Shown here: positions 46,129 through 57,362 of the stretch, one piece after another
Layout of the letters: every line of letters starts with the position of its first letter
Numbering within the stretch: position 1 is the stretch's first letter
Program-made: the position numbers and the translations under genes
Notes under the pieces: generated by a model
Seen by the model: the letters and a program-made list of their open reading frames with translations, nothing else
Database searches by the model: none
Told to the model about the DNA's origin: nothing
Origin: Paracoccaceae bacterium
GTDB lineage: Bacteria; Pseudomonadota; Alphaproteobacteria; Rhodobacterales; Rhodobacteraceae
Length of the DNA stretch: 64,000 nt
Assembly (NCBI GenBank): GCA_023383015.1
Contig: JAHDXW010000007.1
Coordinates: forward strand, 1 to 64,000
Direction of reading: 5' to 3'

Positions 46129-47181
46129 CTGGGCAGCTTCGAGCGGTACCTGACCCTCTGGGTCGGGCTGGCTATCGCCGCCGGCGCGCTGGCCGGCAGC
46201 GTCGCACCGGGCCTCTTCGCGGCGCTGGCGGCGGCCCAGATGGCGCATGTCAACCTCCCGGTGGCGGTGCTGATCTGGGCGATGATCTGGCCGATGATGG
46301 TGCAGGTCGATTTCGCCGCCGTCCGCGAGGCCGGCCGCCGGCCGGCCGGGCTGGTGCTGACGCTCGTGGTGAACTGGCTGGTGAAGCCGTTCACCATGGC
46401 GGCGCTGGGCTGGCTGTTCTTCCGCGGCGTCTTTGCCGACCTCGTCGATCCGCGGACGGCGGGGGAGTACATCGCCGGCATGATCCTGCTCGGGGTCGCG
46501 CCCTGCACGGCGATGGTCTTCGTCTGGTCGCATCTGGCGCGCGGCGATCCGGGCTACACGCTCGTGCAGGTATCGGTGAACGACCTGATCATGGTCGTCG
46601 CCTTCGCCCCCATCGCAGCCTTCCTGCTCGGCGTCGTCGAGGTCGAGGTTCCCTGGCAGACCCTGGTACTCTCGGTGGTGCTCTATGTCGTGCTGCCGCT
46701 GGCCGCGGGGGTGGCGACGCGCCGGCGGCTGGCATCGCGCGGCGGCGGGCCGGCGGCGGTGGCGGCCCTTCTGTCGCGGGTCAGGCCGTGGTCGGCGGCG
46801 AGCCTAGTGGCCACGGTGTTCCTGCTCTTCGGATTCCAGGGCGACCGGATCCTTGCCGACCCTCTGCCGCTGGTGCTGATCGCGGTGCCGCTCCTGATCC
46901 AGGCCTACGGAATCTTCGCCATCGCCTTTGCCGGCGCGCTGGCGCTCGGCCTGCCGCACCGGGTGGCCGCGCCGGCCTGCCTGATCGGCACCTCGAACTT
47001 CTTCGAGCTCGCGGTCGCGGTGGCGATTTCGCTGTTCGGGGTCGACTCGGGGGCGGCACTGGCCACGGTGGTGGGCGTGCTGGTCGAAGTGCCGGTGATG
47101 CTGAGCCTCGTGGCCGTTTCCAACCGCACCCGCGACTGGTTCCCCGACCGTCCGGCCGGCGGCGACCGGGCGGCGCCGTGA
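46129..47181 (+). CDS. ACR3 family arsenite efflux transporter, probable CTG start
   Basis: A 350-residue, ten-helix transporter. The family N-terminus [16 protein letters not shown] lies upstream of the first ATG, and no ATG, GTG or TTG is in frame there. A CTG at 46129 sits seven bases after AGGAG and gives the family-typical start (L/M)[10 protein letters not shown]. Later motifs: [40 protein letters not shown] with the conserved Cys, [15 protein letters not shown], and [16 protein letters not shown]. It exports arsenite. No arsR or arsC gene is nearby. If CTG is not used, translation would begin at ATG 46240 and lose the first helix. Confidence 0.88.
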   Translation: MGSFERYLTLWVGLAIAAGALAGSVAPGLFAALAAAQMAHVNLPVAVLIWAMIWPMMVQVDFAAVREAGRRPAGLVLTLVVNWLVKPFTMAALGWLFFRGVFADLVDPRTAGEYIAGMILLGVAPCTAMVFVWSHLARGDPGYTLVQVSVNDLIMVVAFAPIAAFLLGVVEVEVPWQTLVLSVVLYVVLPLAAGVATRRRLASRGGGPAAVAALLSRVRPWSAASLVATVFLLFGFQGDRILADPLPLVLIAVPLLIQAYGIFAIAFAGALALGLPHRVAAPACLIGTSNFFELAVAVAISLFGVDSGAALATVVGVLVEVPVMLSLVAVSNRTRDWFPDRPAGGDRAAP

Positions 47182-47243
47182 GGCGCGCGGCCGCCGGGCG
47201 GGGGCGGCTTGCGCTCGCGCGGCGTGCCGCTTAGGTCCCGGCC

Positions 47244-48788
47244 ATGACCCTGCCCTCGCTCGTCGATGCCGGCCCGGCGCAGCCCTGCCCAGAGCCCTTC
47301 AGCCTTGTGGCCCATGTGCTGGCGCCGGCGGCGTCGACACCCGACCGGATCGCGCTCGCAGTGGTCGGCCCGACCGGCGCCGAGCGATGGAGCTACGCCC
47401 GGCTGGCGGCCGCCGTCGGCGGCACCGCCGCCGGGCTGGCTGCCCGCGGGCTTGCCCCCGGTGACCGGGTGCTCCTGCGGCTGGGCAACAGCGCGGCGTT
47501 CCCCGTGGCCTTCCTCGGCGCGGTGGCGGCGGGCTGTCTGCCGGTGCCGACCTCGGCCCAGCTGACCGCGTCCGAGGCCGGGCGGATCGCGGCCATGGTG
47601 GCACCGGCACTGATCATCGCCGACCCCGGCGTGGCCCTGCCCGACCCGCCCGGCTGCCCGGTGCTGCCGGCCGCCGAACTGGATGCCTTCCGCTCCCTGC
47701 CGCCGGCGCCACCGCGCCTCGGCCCCGCCGGCCGGCCGGCCTACATCGTCACCACCTCGGGCACCTCGGGACAGCCGCGGGCGGTGGTGCACGCCCATCG
47801 CGCCGTCTGGGCCCGCCGGATGATGTGGGCGGGCTGGTACGGGCTGACTGCCGCCGACCGGCTGCTGCATGCCGGCGCCTTCAACTGGACCTACACGCTC
47901 GGCACCGGGCTGATGGACCCCTGGGCGGCGGGGGCGACGGCGCTGATCCCGGCCGCGGGGGTGACGCCGGCGCAGCTGCCGCTGCTGCTTGCGCGGTTCG
48001 AGGCGACGCTCCTTGCCGCCGCGCCGGGTGTCTACCGCCAGATGCTGAAGGCCGGCCCGCTGCCGGCGCTGCCGGCGCTGCGGCACGGGCTGTCGGCCGG
48101 CGAGAAGATGCCCGAGGCGACGCATGCGGCCTGGCGGGCGGCGACCGGCCGGCCGGTGTTCGAGGCCTTCGGCATGTCGGAATGCTCGACATTCCTGTCG
48201 GGGAGCCCGTCGCGGCCGGCACCGGCGGGGGCGGTAGGCTATGCCCAGCCCGGGCGACGGATCGCCGTGCTCGGCCCCGACGGCGCGCCGGTGCCGCGCG
48301 GCAGCCCCGGGGTGCTGGCGGTCGGCCGCGACGATCCGGGGCTGTTCCTGGGCTACCTCGGTCAGGAGGAGGAGACCGCGGCGCGCTTCCGCGCAGCGTG
48401 GTTCGTGACCGGCGACCTTGCGGTGATGGCCGATGACGGTGCCGTGACCCACCTTGGCCGCGACGACGACATGATGAACGCCGGTGGCTACAGGGTGGCC
48501 CCTGGCGAGGTCGAGACGGCGCTGGCCACCCATCCCGCGATCGTCGAGCTGGCCGCCGCGGAAGTCCGGGTGAGGTCCGGGACCGGTATCATCGCTGCCT
48601 TCTACGTCGCCGCGGAGGCACTGGACGAGGAAGAGCTTTCCTGCTTTGCCGCCGAACGGCTGGCGCGCTACAAGCAGCCGCGGCTGTGGGTGCGGATGGC
48701 CGCGCTGCCGCGCGGGCCGACGGGCAAGGTGCTGCGGCGGGCCCTGCGCGAGACCTGGCAGGCGGAGGCCCGTCATGATCCGGCTTGA
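47244..48788 (+). CDS. AMP-dependent acyl-CoA synthetase (benzoate-CoA ligase-like)
   Basis: A 514-residue ANL-superfamily ligase. Motif A3 is YIVTTSGTSGQPRAVVHAH; A5 is FEAFGMSECS; A7 is FVTGDLAVMADDG; A8 is GRDDDMMNAGGYRVAPGEVE; the A10 Lys is in GPTGKVLRRAL. Together they form acyl-AMP and then acyl-CoA. The GAFNWTYTLGTGLMDPW segment resembles aryl/medium-chain acyl ligases such as benzoate-CoA ligase; substrate not determinable. Overlaps the following DsbA-like gene by 14 bases. Confidence 0.9.
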   Translation: MTLPSLVDAGPAQPCPEPFSLVAHVLAPAASTPDRIALAVVGPTGAERWSYARLAAAVGGTAAGLAARGLAPGDRVLLRLGNSAAFPVAFLGAVAAGCLPVPTSAQLTASEAGRIAAMVAPALIIADPGVALPDPPGCPVLPAAELDAFRSLPPAPPRLGPAGRPAYIVTTSGTSGQPRAVVHAHRAVWARRMMWAGWYGLTAADRLLHAGAFNWTYTLGTGLMDPWAAGATALIPAAGVTPAQLPLLLARFEATLLAAAPGVYRQMLKAGPLPALPALRHGLSAGEKMPEATHAAWRAATGRPVFEAFGMSECSTFLSGSPSRPAPAGAVGYAQPGRRIAVLGPDGAPVPRGSPGVLAVGRDDPGLFLGYLGQEEETAARFRAAWFVTGDLAVMADDGAVTHLGRDDDMMNAGGYRVAPGEVETALATHPAIVELAAAEVRVRSGTGIIAAFYVAAEALDEEELSCFAAERLARYKQPRLWVRMAALPRGPTGKVLRRALRETWQAEARHDPA

Positions 48789-49422
48789 GATCTTTTCCGA
48801 CCCCGTCTGCCCCTGGTGCCTGATCGGCAGGGCCCATCTGGAGCGGGCGCTGGCGGGTCTGCCGCTGCGGCCCTTCGCGATCGCCTGGCAGCCCTTCCAG
48901 CTGAACCCCGACATGCCCGCGGGGGGGCTGCCGAGGGCCGACTACCTGGCCGCGAAGTTCGGCTCGCCGGCGCGGGCGGCCGAACTCCTCGCCCGCGTCG
49001 CGGCGGTGGCGGCCGAGGCCGGGCTTGCCGTCGATCTTGCCGCCGCGCGCCGGCAGCCGAACACGCTGGACGCGCACCGGCTGATCCACTGGGCGGGGAT
49101 CGAGGGCCGCCAGGAGGCGGTGGTGGCCGGCCTCTTCGACGCCTTCTTCGGCATCGGCCGCGACATCGGCGATGCCGCGGTGCTGGCCGACATCGCTGCC
49201 GCGGCCGGGATGGACGGGGCGGTGGTCGCGCGCCTGCTGGCCTCCGACGCCGACCGCGACGAGATCGCCGCCCGCGACGCCCGCGCCCGCGCCCGCGGCA
49301 TCCGCGCGGTGCCCACCTTCATCGTCGCCGGCCGGCATGTGGTCGAGGGGGCGCAGCCGCCCGCGTTCTGGAGGCAGGTCGTCGAGGCGCTGGCCGCCGG
49401 CGGCGGAACCGCGGAACCATGA
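48775..49422 (+). CDS. DsbA-family oxidoreductase (FrnE/HCCA isomerase-like)
   Basis: A 215-residue thioredoxin-fold protein with helical insert; no signal peptide. It has SDPVCPWCLIG (CPWC), PFQLNPDMPAGG, TLDAHRLIHWA and RAVPTFIVAGRHVVEGAQ with the cis-Pro. It matches the FrnE/2-hydroxychromene-2-carboxylate isomerase branch, usually cytoplasmic disulfide or glutathione-linked enzymes. It overlaps genes on both sides (14 bases upstream, ATGA downstream), middle of a three-gene operon. Confidence 0.9.
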   Translation: MIRLEIFSDPVCPWCLIGRAHLERALAGLPLRPFAIAWQPFQLNPDMPAGGLPRADYLAAKFGSPARAAELLARVAAVAAEAGLAVDLAAARRQPNTLDAHRLIHWAGIEGRQEAVVAGLFDAFFGIGRDIGDAAVLADIAAAAGMDGAVVARLLASDADRDEIAARDARARARGIRAVPTFIVAGRHVVEGAQPPAFWRQVVEALAAGGGTAEP

Positions 49423-50633
49423 GGCCTGCCGCCCCCCTTGCCTTCGCCGAGTTCGTGGCGATGATGGCGATGCTGTTCGCGGTCCTGGCGCTGTCGGTGG
49501 ACGCGATGCTGCCGGCGATACCCGAGATCGCGGCCGAGCTTTCGCCGGCGGCACCTAACCGCGCCCAGCTCGTGATCGCCGCCTTCATCCTCGGCACCGG
49601 CCTCGGCATGGTGGTGCTGGGACCGGCCTCCGACAGCTTCGGGCGGCGGCCGGTGATCGCCGTCGGCATGGGGCTCTACCTCCTCGGCGGCCTGGGGGCG
49701 GCGGCGGCGCCGACGCTCGAGGTGCTGCTGGCGGCGCGGGTGCTGCAGGGCTTCGGCGTGGCGGCCACGCGGGTGGTCGGCAACGCGATGATCCGCGACC
49801 TTCATTCGGGCCGGCGCATGGCCCAGGTGACCTCGACGGTGATGACGATCTTCATCCTGCTGCCCGCCGCCGCCCCGGCGCTCGGGCAGGCGATCCTGTG
49901 GGTGGCCGGCTGGCGGGAGATCTTCCTGGTGCTGATGGCAATCGCCTGCGCCGCACTGGCCTGGTTCCTGCTGCGCCAGCCCGAGACGCTGGCACCGGAA
50001 CGGCGGCGGCCGTTCCGCGCCGGCCCGATCGCCGCGGCAGCCCGCGAGGTCGTCGCCAACCGGGCGGTGCGCATCTACATCCTGATCCTCGGCCTCGGCT
50101 TCGGGCAGATGCTGGCGCTCTTGTCGGTGGCCCAGCCGGTGTTCGCGGTCAGCTTCGGGCGCGACGCCGAGTTCCCCGCCTGGTTCGCGGTGATGGCGCT
50201 GGCAGCAGGAGGGGCATCGCTGGTCAACGCCCGGCTGGTGATCCGCCTCGGGATGCGGCGGATGGCGACGGCGGCCTATCTCGCCCAGACAGTCATCAGC
50301 CTTCTGCTCTTGCCCCTCTGGGCGGCAGGGGTCCTGCCGGCGGCTGTGCAGTTCCCCGCCTTCTTCCTCTGGGCGATGTCGGTGATGTTCATGGCCGGGG
50401 TGACCTTCGGCAACCTCAACGCGCTGGCGCTCGAGCCCCTGGGTCACATCGCGGGGTTGGCCGCGGCGGTGATCGGCGCGGCCTCGTCGCTGCTGTCGGT
50501 GGCCGTCGCGGTGCCGATCGGCCAGGCCTTCGACGGCACGCCGCTGCCGCTGATGGCCGGCGTGCTGGCCTGCTCGGCGGCGGCCTACGGGCTGATGCGA
50601 ATCACCCGCCGCCTCGCCGGCGACGCCTACTGA
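49419..50633 (+). CDS. MFS exporter, Bcr/CflA drug-resistance family
   Basis: A 404-residue, 12-helix major facilitator. Bcr/CflA markers are LSVDAMLPAIPEIAAEL in helix 1, QLVIAAFILGTGLGMVVLGPASDSFGRRPV (motif A) and ARVLQGFGVAATRVVGNAMIRDL. It probably exports small toxic molecules by proton antiport. ATGA overlap with the DsbA-like gene makes ligase/DsbA/MFS a transcriptional unit, whose joint role is unclear. Confidence 0.9.
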   Translation: MRPAAPLAFAEFVAMMAMLFAVLALSVDAMLPAIPEIAAELSPAAPNRAQLVIAAFILGTGLGMVVLGPASDSFGRRPVIAVGMGLYLLGGLGAAAAPTLEVLLAARVLQGFGVAATRVVGNAMIRDLHSGRRMAQVTSTVMTIFILLPAAAPALGQAILWVAGWREIFLVLMAIACAALAWFLLRQPETLAPERRRPFRAGPIAAAAREVVANRAVRIYILILGLGFGQMLALLSVAQPVFAVSFGRDAEFPAWFAVMALAAGGASLVNARLVIRLGMRRMATAAYLAQTVISLLLLPLWAAGVLPAAVQFPAFFLWAMSVMFMAGVTFGNLNALALEPLGHIAGLAAAVIGAASSLLSVAVAVPIGQAFDGTPLPLMAGVLACSAAAYGLMRITRRLAGDAY

Positions 50634-50806
50634 ATCGGCGCCCCCGGGAAGCGCCACGCCGGCGGGAGAAACCCAGGCCCGATCGCGCCATTCTCCGCAG
50701 ATGGAAAACAATATACTAATTTCGTTGAAAGTTTGTCCAAACGGTGGCGGGATTTCGGGATGCCGGCCGATGGGCCGGCGCGGCAACGCCTGCGCGAGGA
50801 GCCACG

Positions 50807-51916
50807 ATGACCGGCCAGCCAGCAATCACGACCAAGACCTTCTGCTTCAACCTAGGCACCGACGCGGACCCGCTGCGCTTCGATGTCGTGCTCTTCCAGG
50901 ACGGTGACCAGGTCTACGCCAAGATCATCGTCCACGACGGCTATGCCGACTTCAACGCCCTGTTCTTCGGCGACGGCACCCAGGGCAACTCGGCCTTCAA
51001 CGGCTTCACCGGCAAGGATTCGTCGCTCAACCTGAACGGCGCACAGGGCTCGCTGCTGAACGGCCGGCCGGTGGAATGGGACGGGGCGATCAAGCTGAGC
51101 CCGGCCGGCCTTGGCACCCTCGGCGCCGACAAGCTGACCTTCCTCGGCGCCGGCGACTACCAGATCTTCAAGCTCGACGGCATCACCAGCCTCGACCAGA
51201 TCGACGTCCTCGGCGTGCGGGCGACCTCGACCAGCACGCCTGACGGATCGATCAAGGCGATCGGCGACTGCCTGCACGACAAGGATGCGCCCGGGGACGC
51301 CGTCAAGGCGCCGCTGCACGACGACCCGCCCGACGACGAGCCTCCCGCGGACGAGCCGCCGGGGGAGGAGCCGCCCGCCGACGAGCCGCCCGCGGACGAG
51401 CCGCCGGGGGAAGAGCCGCCCGCCGACGAGCCGCCCGCGGACGAGCCGCCCGAGGATCCCGGAACCGAATGCGACTGCGAGCCGCCCAAGGACGACGACC
51501 GCTTCCCGGAGTGGCCGCAGGACATCTCCAACGTCGTCTTCCACTTCGACACCGACGGCGACGGCAAGGCGGACTATTTCGTCAAGGTCGACGACTTCGC
51601 CGGCAAGACCGACCACGGCAACGACCTCGACGACTTCTACGACGCGATGCTCGACTTCATCGCCAAGAGCGACCCCAACCTCGACCCGGACGCGACGCTC
51701 ATCGGCGTCTCGATCAAGGGCGGCAACCAGCCGACGCAGTACTACCTCGTCCAGGGCAACACCAACGGTGCCGACCCCGACCCCGACGCCGCGCCCGACA
51801 AGCTGATGAACACCGGGCCTGGTACCGACACCGACCTCGCCTACAAGGATTTCGCGAAGTTCCTCAAGACCTGGGAGGAGGACGAGGAGGAGGGTGGCGA
51901 GGACCTCGTCGCCTGA
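50807..51916 (+). CDS. Acidic Pro/Asp/Glu-repeat protein, unknown
   Basis: A 369-residue, very acidic protein. Residues ~1-160 form a folded-looking beta domain (TFCFNLGTDADPLRFDVVLF, DFNALFFGD, GAGDYQIFKLDGI); ~180-215 is a PPADEPPADEPPGEE linker from a 45-bp tandem repeat; ~235-369 is a second domain with FDTDGDGKADYFVKVDDF, resembling a Ca2+-binding DxDGDG loop. No Sec signal peptide; acidic composition and Ca-loop recall type I secretion substrates. The start MTGQPAIT has GAGGAG. A -10-like TATACT (50712-50717) sits in an A/T-rich stretch upstream. No family recognised. Confidence 0.78.
   Translation: MTGQPAITTKTFCFNLGTDADPLRFDVVLFQDGDQVYAKIIVHDGYADFNALFFGDGTQGNSAFNGFTGKDSSLNLNGAQGSLLNGRPVEWDGAIKLSPAGLGTLGADKLTFLGAGDYQIFKLDGITSLDQIDVLGVRATSTSTPDGSIKAIGDCLHDKDAPGDAVKAPLHDDPPDDEPPADEPPGEEPPADEPPADEPPGEEPPADEPPADEPPEDPGTECDCEPPKDDDRFPEWPQDISNVVFHFDTDGDGKADYFVKVDDFAGKTDHGNDLDDFYDAMLDFIAKSDPNLDPDATLIGVSIKGGNQPTQYYLVQGNTNGADPDPDAAPDKLMNTGPGTDTDLAYKDFAKFLKTWEEDEEEGGEDLVA
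51356..51445 (+). repeat. Two tandem 45-bp repeats within the acidic-repeat gene
   Basis: Copies at 51356-51400 and 51401-51445 differ by one base (G/A) and code PPGEEPPADEPPADE twice; a partial unit flanks each side. The near-identity implies recent expansion or ongoing slippage, so copy number may vary between strains. Confidence 0.85.
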
Positions 51917-51945
51917 CGTCACCTGCCGGCCGCGCCCGGGGCCGA

Positions 51946-54900
51946 TCAGCCCGGGCGCGCAGCCGCCGCGCCGGGCGCGGCCCCGGCCTTCTGGGCAAGG
52001 TCGCGGGCAAGCGCGAAGGCGCCGCGGATGCGCTCGGCCTCGGCCGTCCAGTCGCGTCGGATGACGAGGCGGTTGTCGCGGATGCGCGCGGCACCGTCCT
52101 CGGCAGTCAGGAACTCCACCAGCCCGGCAGGGTTGGCGAAGCGGTCGCCGTGGAACTGGATGGTGGCCCCGCGCGGGCCGCCGTCCAGCCGGGCGATGCC
52201 CGCCTTGCGGCACATCGCCTTGATCCGCACCACCAGCAGAAGCGTGTTGACCTCGCGCGGCAAGGGGCCGAAGCGGTCGATCAGCTCGGCCGCGAACCCC
52301 TCCACCTCGACCTTGCCCTCCAGCCCCGCGAGCCGGCGGTAGAGGCCGAGGCGGACGTCGAGGTCGGGCACATAGGCCTCGGGGATCAGCACCGGCACGC
52401 CGAGGTTGATCTGCGGCGACCAGCCGTCCGCCGGCTCGGGCATCGCCGCCCCCTCGCCCGCCTTCAGCCGCGCCACCGCCTCCTCCAGAAGCTGCTGGTA
52501 GAGCTCGTGGCCGACCTCGCGGATGTGGCCCGACTGCTCCTCGCCGAGGATGTTGCCGGCGCCGCGCAGGTCGAGGTCGTGGGCGGCGAGGTTGAAGCCC
52601 GCGCCGAGCGAATCGAGGCTGCCGAGCAGCCTGAGCCGCTTCTCGGCCGCGGGCGTCAGCGGCGTTCGCGGCTTCGTCGTCAGGAAGCAGTAGGCGCGCA
52701 GCTTGGCCCGCCCCACCCGGCCGCGCATCTGGTACAGCTGGGCCAGCCCGAACATGTCGGCGCGGTGGACGATCATGGTGTTGGCGGTCGGGATGTCGAG
52801 CCCCGATTCGATGATCGAGGTCGACAGCAGCACGTCGTAGCGGCCGTCGTAGAAGGCGTTCATGCGCTCGTCGAGCAGGGCCGCGGGCATCTGGCCGTGG
52901 GCCGTGACGACCTTCACCTCGGGGACCTGCGCGGCGAGGAACTCCTCGATCTCGGGCAGGTCGGCGATGCGCGGAACCACGAAGAAACTCTGCCCGCCGC
53001 GGTAGTGCTCGCGCAGGAGCGCCTCGCGCACCGTCACCGGGTCGAATTCGGAGACATAGGTGCGGACCGCCAGCCGGTCGACCGCGGGTGTGGCGATGAC
53101 CGAGAGATCCCGCACCCCGGTCAGCGCCAGCTGCAGCGTCCGCGGGATGGGCGTCGCGGTCAGCGTCAGCACATGGACGTCCGAGCGCAGCTCCTTCAGC
53201 CGCTCCTTGTGGGCGACGCCGAAGTGCTGCTCCTCGTCGACGACAAGCAGGCCGAGGTTGCCGAAGGCCACGCCCCTGGCAAGGAGCGCGTGGGTGCCCA
53301 CCACGATGTCCACCCGGCCGTCGGCGAGGCCCGCCCGCGTCTCGGCAGCGGCCCTGGCGGGAACGAACCGCGACAGCTGCCGTACCACCAGCGGCGAGCC
53401 GCGGAAACGGTCTGCGAAGCTGCGGAAATGCTGGCGGGCCAGCAGGGTCGTGGGGCACACCACCGCGACCTGGGCGCCGGCCATGGCCACGACGAAGGCG
53501 GCGCGCATGGCGACCTCGGTCTTGCCGAAGCCGACATCGCCGACGATCAGCCGGTCCATCGGGGTGGCGCGGTCGAGGTCGGCCACGACATCGGCGATGG
53601 CGGCAAGCTGGTCGTCGGTCTCGACATAGGGAAAGCGGGCGCAGAACGCCTCCCAGGGCTCGCCGGCGGCGGCGAAGACCGGCGCGGCGCGCAGCTGGCG
53701 CTCGGCCGCAATCCGGATCAGCCGGTCGGCGATCTCGCGGATGCGCTCCTTGAGCCGTGCCTTGCGCGCCTGCCAGGCGCCGCCGCCCAGCCGGTCCGGC
53801 GTGCCCTCCTCGGCGCCGTAGCGCGTCAGCAGCTCGATGTTCTCCACCGGCAGGAACAGCCGGTCGCCGCCGGCGTATTCAAGCGCGATGCACTCATGCG
53901 GCGCGCCCATCGCGGTGATCGTCTCGAGCCCCCGGAAGCGGCCGATGCCGTGCTCGACATGCACGACAAGGTCACCGGGGGCGAGGCTCTCGGCCTCGCG
54001 CAGGAAGTTCTCGGCCTTGCGCCGCCGCTTGGGGGCGCGGATCAGCCGGTCGCCCAGAACGTCCTGCTCGGAGATCACGGTCAGCCCGGGCGCCTCGAAC
54101 CCGTGTTCCAGCGCCCAGGTTGCAAGATGAATGCTGCCTGTACCTTGCGCGATGTCGCTGACGTTGCGGATGAGGATGTCGCCGGCGATGCCGTGGTCCT
54201 CGAGCAGCCCCTTCAGCCGCTCGCGGGCGCCGTCGGAGTAGCTGGCCACGATCACCTGCGACAGCTCGCGCCGGGTCTGAACATGGGCGGCGAAAGCATC
54301 GAAAAGGCTTATCTTCTCGTCCTGACGCTCGGGGGCAAAGTTGCGCCCCAGCCGACCGCCGGCATCGATGACGCCGGGCCCCTGGCCACGCGGAAGCACC
54401 GACAGCTGAAGCACCCGCCGCCCTTCCAGTGCGGCCCGCCAGGCCGCCTCGTCGAGGTAGAGCAGTCCCGGCGGGCACGGCCGGTAGGGGTTGTCGCCGG
54501 CGCGGCGGTCGGCCAGCGCCGCCTGGCGGGCCGCGTGCTGTTCGGCGATGCCCTCCCAGCGGGCCACGCGCGCGGCCTCGGTCTGGTCGTCCAGCGCCAC
54601 CGCGGCGCCGGGCAGATGGTCGAACAGCGTCTCGAGCCGGTCGTGGAAGTACGGCAGCCAGTGCTCCATGCCGGCATGCTTGCGGCCCTGGGTGACGGCC
54701 GCATAGACGGGATCGTCGGCCACCGCGGCGCCGAACTCCACCCTGTAGGCCTGGCGGAAGCGGGCGATCGCCTCGGTATCGAGGATGACCTCCGAGGCAG
54801 GCGCCAGTTCCAGCCGGCCGAGGCGCTCGACCGTGCGCTGGCTCAGGGGGTCGAAGCGGCGCGCGGCCTCGAGCACGTCGCCGAAGAGGTCAAGGCGCAC

Positions 54901-55440
54901 CGGCCCCTCCGCCCCCGGCGGCCAGACGTCGATGATGCCGCCGCGGACCGCAAAGTCGCCCGGGGTCGAGACGGTGGCGGTCTGGGCATAGCCCATGCGG
55001 GCAAGGAAGGCGCGCAGGTGGGCGGCATCGAGCGGGCGGCCGACGGTGGCCACGAGGCTCGCGGCGCGGACGGTGGCGCGCGCGGGTATCCGCTGGCTGG
55101 CGGCGTTCAGCGTCGTCAGCAGCACAAAGCGGCCGGGCAGCCCGCCATGGGCCAGCGCGGCCAGCGTGGCCAGCCGCGCCGCCGCGATCTCGGGGTTGGG
55201 CGAGACGCGGTCGAAGGGCAGGCAGTCCCAGGCCGGAAAGGTGACAACCGGCAGGTCGGGGGCGAAGAAGGCGAGCGCGGCGCGCATCGCCTCCATCCGC
55301 CGGTCGTCGCGGGCCACATGGACCAGCGGCCGGCCGCCGGCGGCGACCTCGCGCGCGAGGATCAGCGCGTCGAAGCCTTCGGGCGCGCCGCCGACGATGA
55401 CCGGCGCAGGGGCGGGGACGGAACGGCTCTCGGGGCTCAT
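51946..55440 (-). CDS. mfd: Transcription-repair coupling factor
   Basis: A 1164-residue ATP-dependent translocase that removes stalled RNA polymerase and recruits UvrA. Order: UvrB-homology modules (to ~420), RNAP-interacting CarD-like domain (GDLVVHVEHGIGRFRGLETI), RecG-like helicase with Walker A GDVGFGKTE (~633), DEEQHFG, TATPIPRTLQLALTGVRDLS, STSIIESGLDIPTANTMIVHRAD, QMRGRVGRAK, and a C-terminal UvrA-binding domain. I chose the ATG MSPESRS; a GTG four codons upstream lacks a ribosome-binding site. Follows the membrane-protein gene on the same strand by 71 bases. Confidence 0.97.
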   Translation of the reverse strand: MSPESRSVPAPAPVIVGGAPEGFDALILAREVAAGGRPLVHVARDDRRMEAMRAALAFFAPDLPVVTFPAWDCLPFDRVSPNPEIAAARLATLAALAHGGLPGRFVLLTTLNAASQRIPARATVRAASLVATVGRPLDAAHLRAFLARMGYAQTATVSTPGDFAVRGGIIDVWPPGAEGPVRLDLFGDVLEAARRFDPLSQRTVERLGRLELAPASEVILDTEAIARFRQAYRVEFGAAVADDPVYAAVTQGRKHAGMEHWLPYFHDRLETLFDHLPGAAVALDDQTEAARVARWEGIAEQHAARQAALADRRAGDNPYRPCPPGLLYLDEAAWRAALEGRRVLQLSVLPRGQGPGVIDAGGRLGRNFAPERQDEKISLFDAFAAHVQTRRELSQVIVASYSDGARERLKGLLEDHGIAGDILIRNVSDIAQGTGSIHLATWALEHGFEAPGLTVISEQDVLGDRLIRAPKRRRKAENFLREAESLAPGDLVVHVEHGIGRFRGLETITAMGAPHECIALEYAGGDRLFLPVENIELLTRYGAEEGTPDRLGGGAWQARKARLKERIREIADRLIRIAAERQLRAAPVFAAAGEPWEAFCARFPYVETDDQLAAIADVVADLDRATPMDRLIVGDVGFGKTEVAMRAAFVVAMAGAQVAVVCPTTLLARQHFRSFADRFRGSPLVVRQLSRFVPARAAAETRAGLADGRVDIVVGTHALLARGVAFGNLGLLVVDEEQHFGVAHKERLKELRSDVHVLTLTATPIPRTLQLALTGVRDLSVIATPAVDRLAVRTYVSEFDPVTVREALLREHYRGGQSFFVVPRIADLPEIEEFLAAQVPEVKVVTAHGQMPAALLDERMNAFYDGRYDVLLSTSIIESGLDIPTANTMIVHRADMFGLAQLYQMRGRVGRAKLRAYCFLTTKPRTPLTPAAEKRLRLLGSLDSLGAGFNLAAHDLDLRGAGNILGEEQSGHIREVGHELYQQLLEEAVARLKAGEGAAMPEPADGWSPQINLGVPVLIPEAYVPDLDVRLGLYRRLAGLEGKVEVEGFAAELIDRFGPLPREVNTLLLVVRIKAMCRKAGIARLDGGPRGATIQFHGDRFANPAGLVEFLTAEDGAARIRDNRLVIRRDWTAEAERIRGAFALARDLAQKAGAAPGAAAARPG

Positions 55441-55511
55441 GGCGCCCGTCACCTACGCGCCGGCGCGGCGGTGTCAACGGCTGCCGCCGCGGGGCCGGTC
55501 CCGCCTCCGAC

Positions 55512-57214
<1,703 letters not shown>

Positions 57215-57258
57215 GCGCGGCGCTCGGCGCCCGGCCGCCGGCGCTCCCGCGGCAAGGC

Positions 57259-57287
57259 GTGACAGCACCGCCGCGAGCGACTAGGAT
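57259..57287 (+). promoter_or_regulatory. Sigma-70-like promoter of the SYLF lipoprotein gene
   Basis: GTGACA (57259-57264) and TAGGAT (57282-57287) with a 17-base spacer, ~70 bases upstream of the ATG. Confidence 0.5.
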
Positions 57288-57362
57288 CCGTGACAAGGGC
57301 CAGGATGGGCCCGTGTCATGTACGCGGGGCGCGCCGCGGCGCGCCGGGCACGAGGTGAGCAG

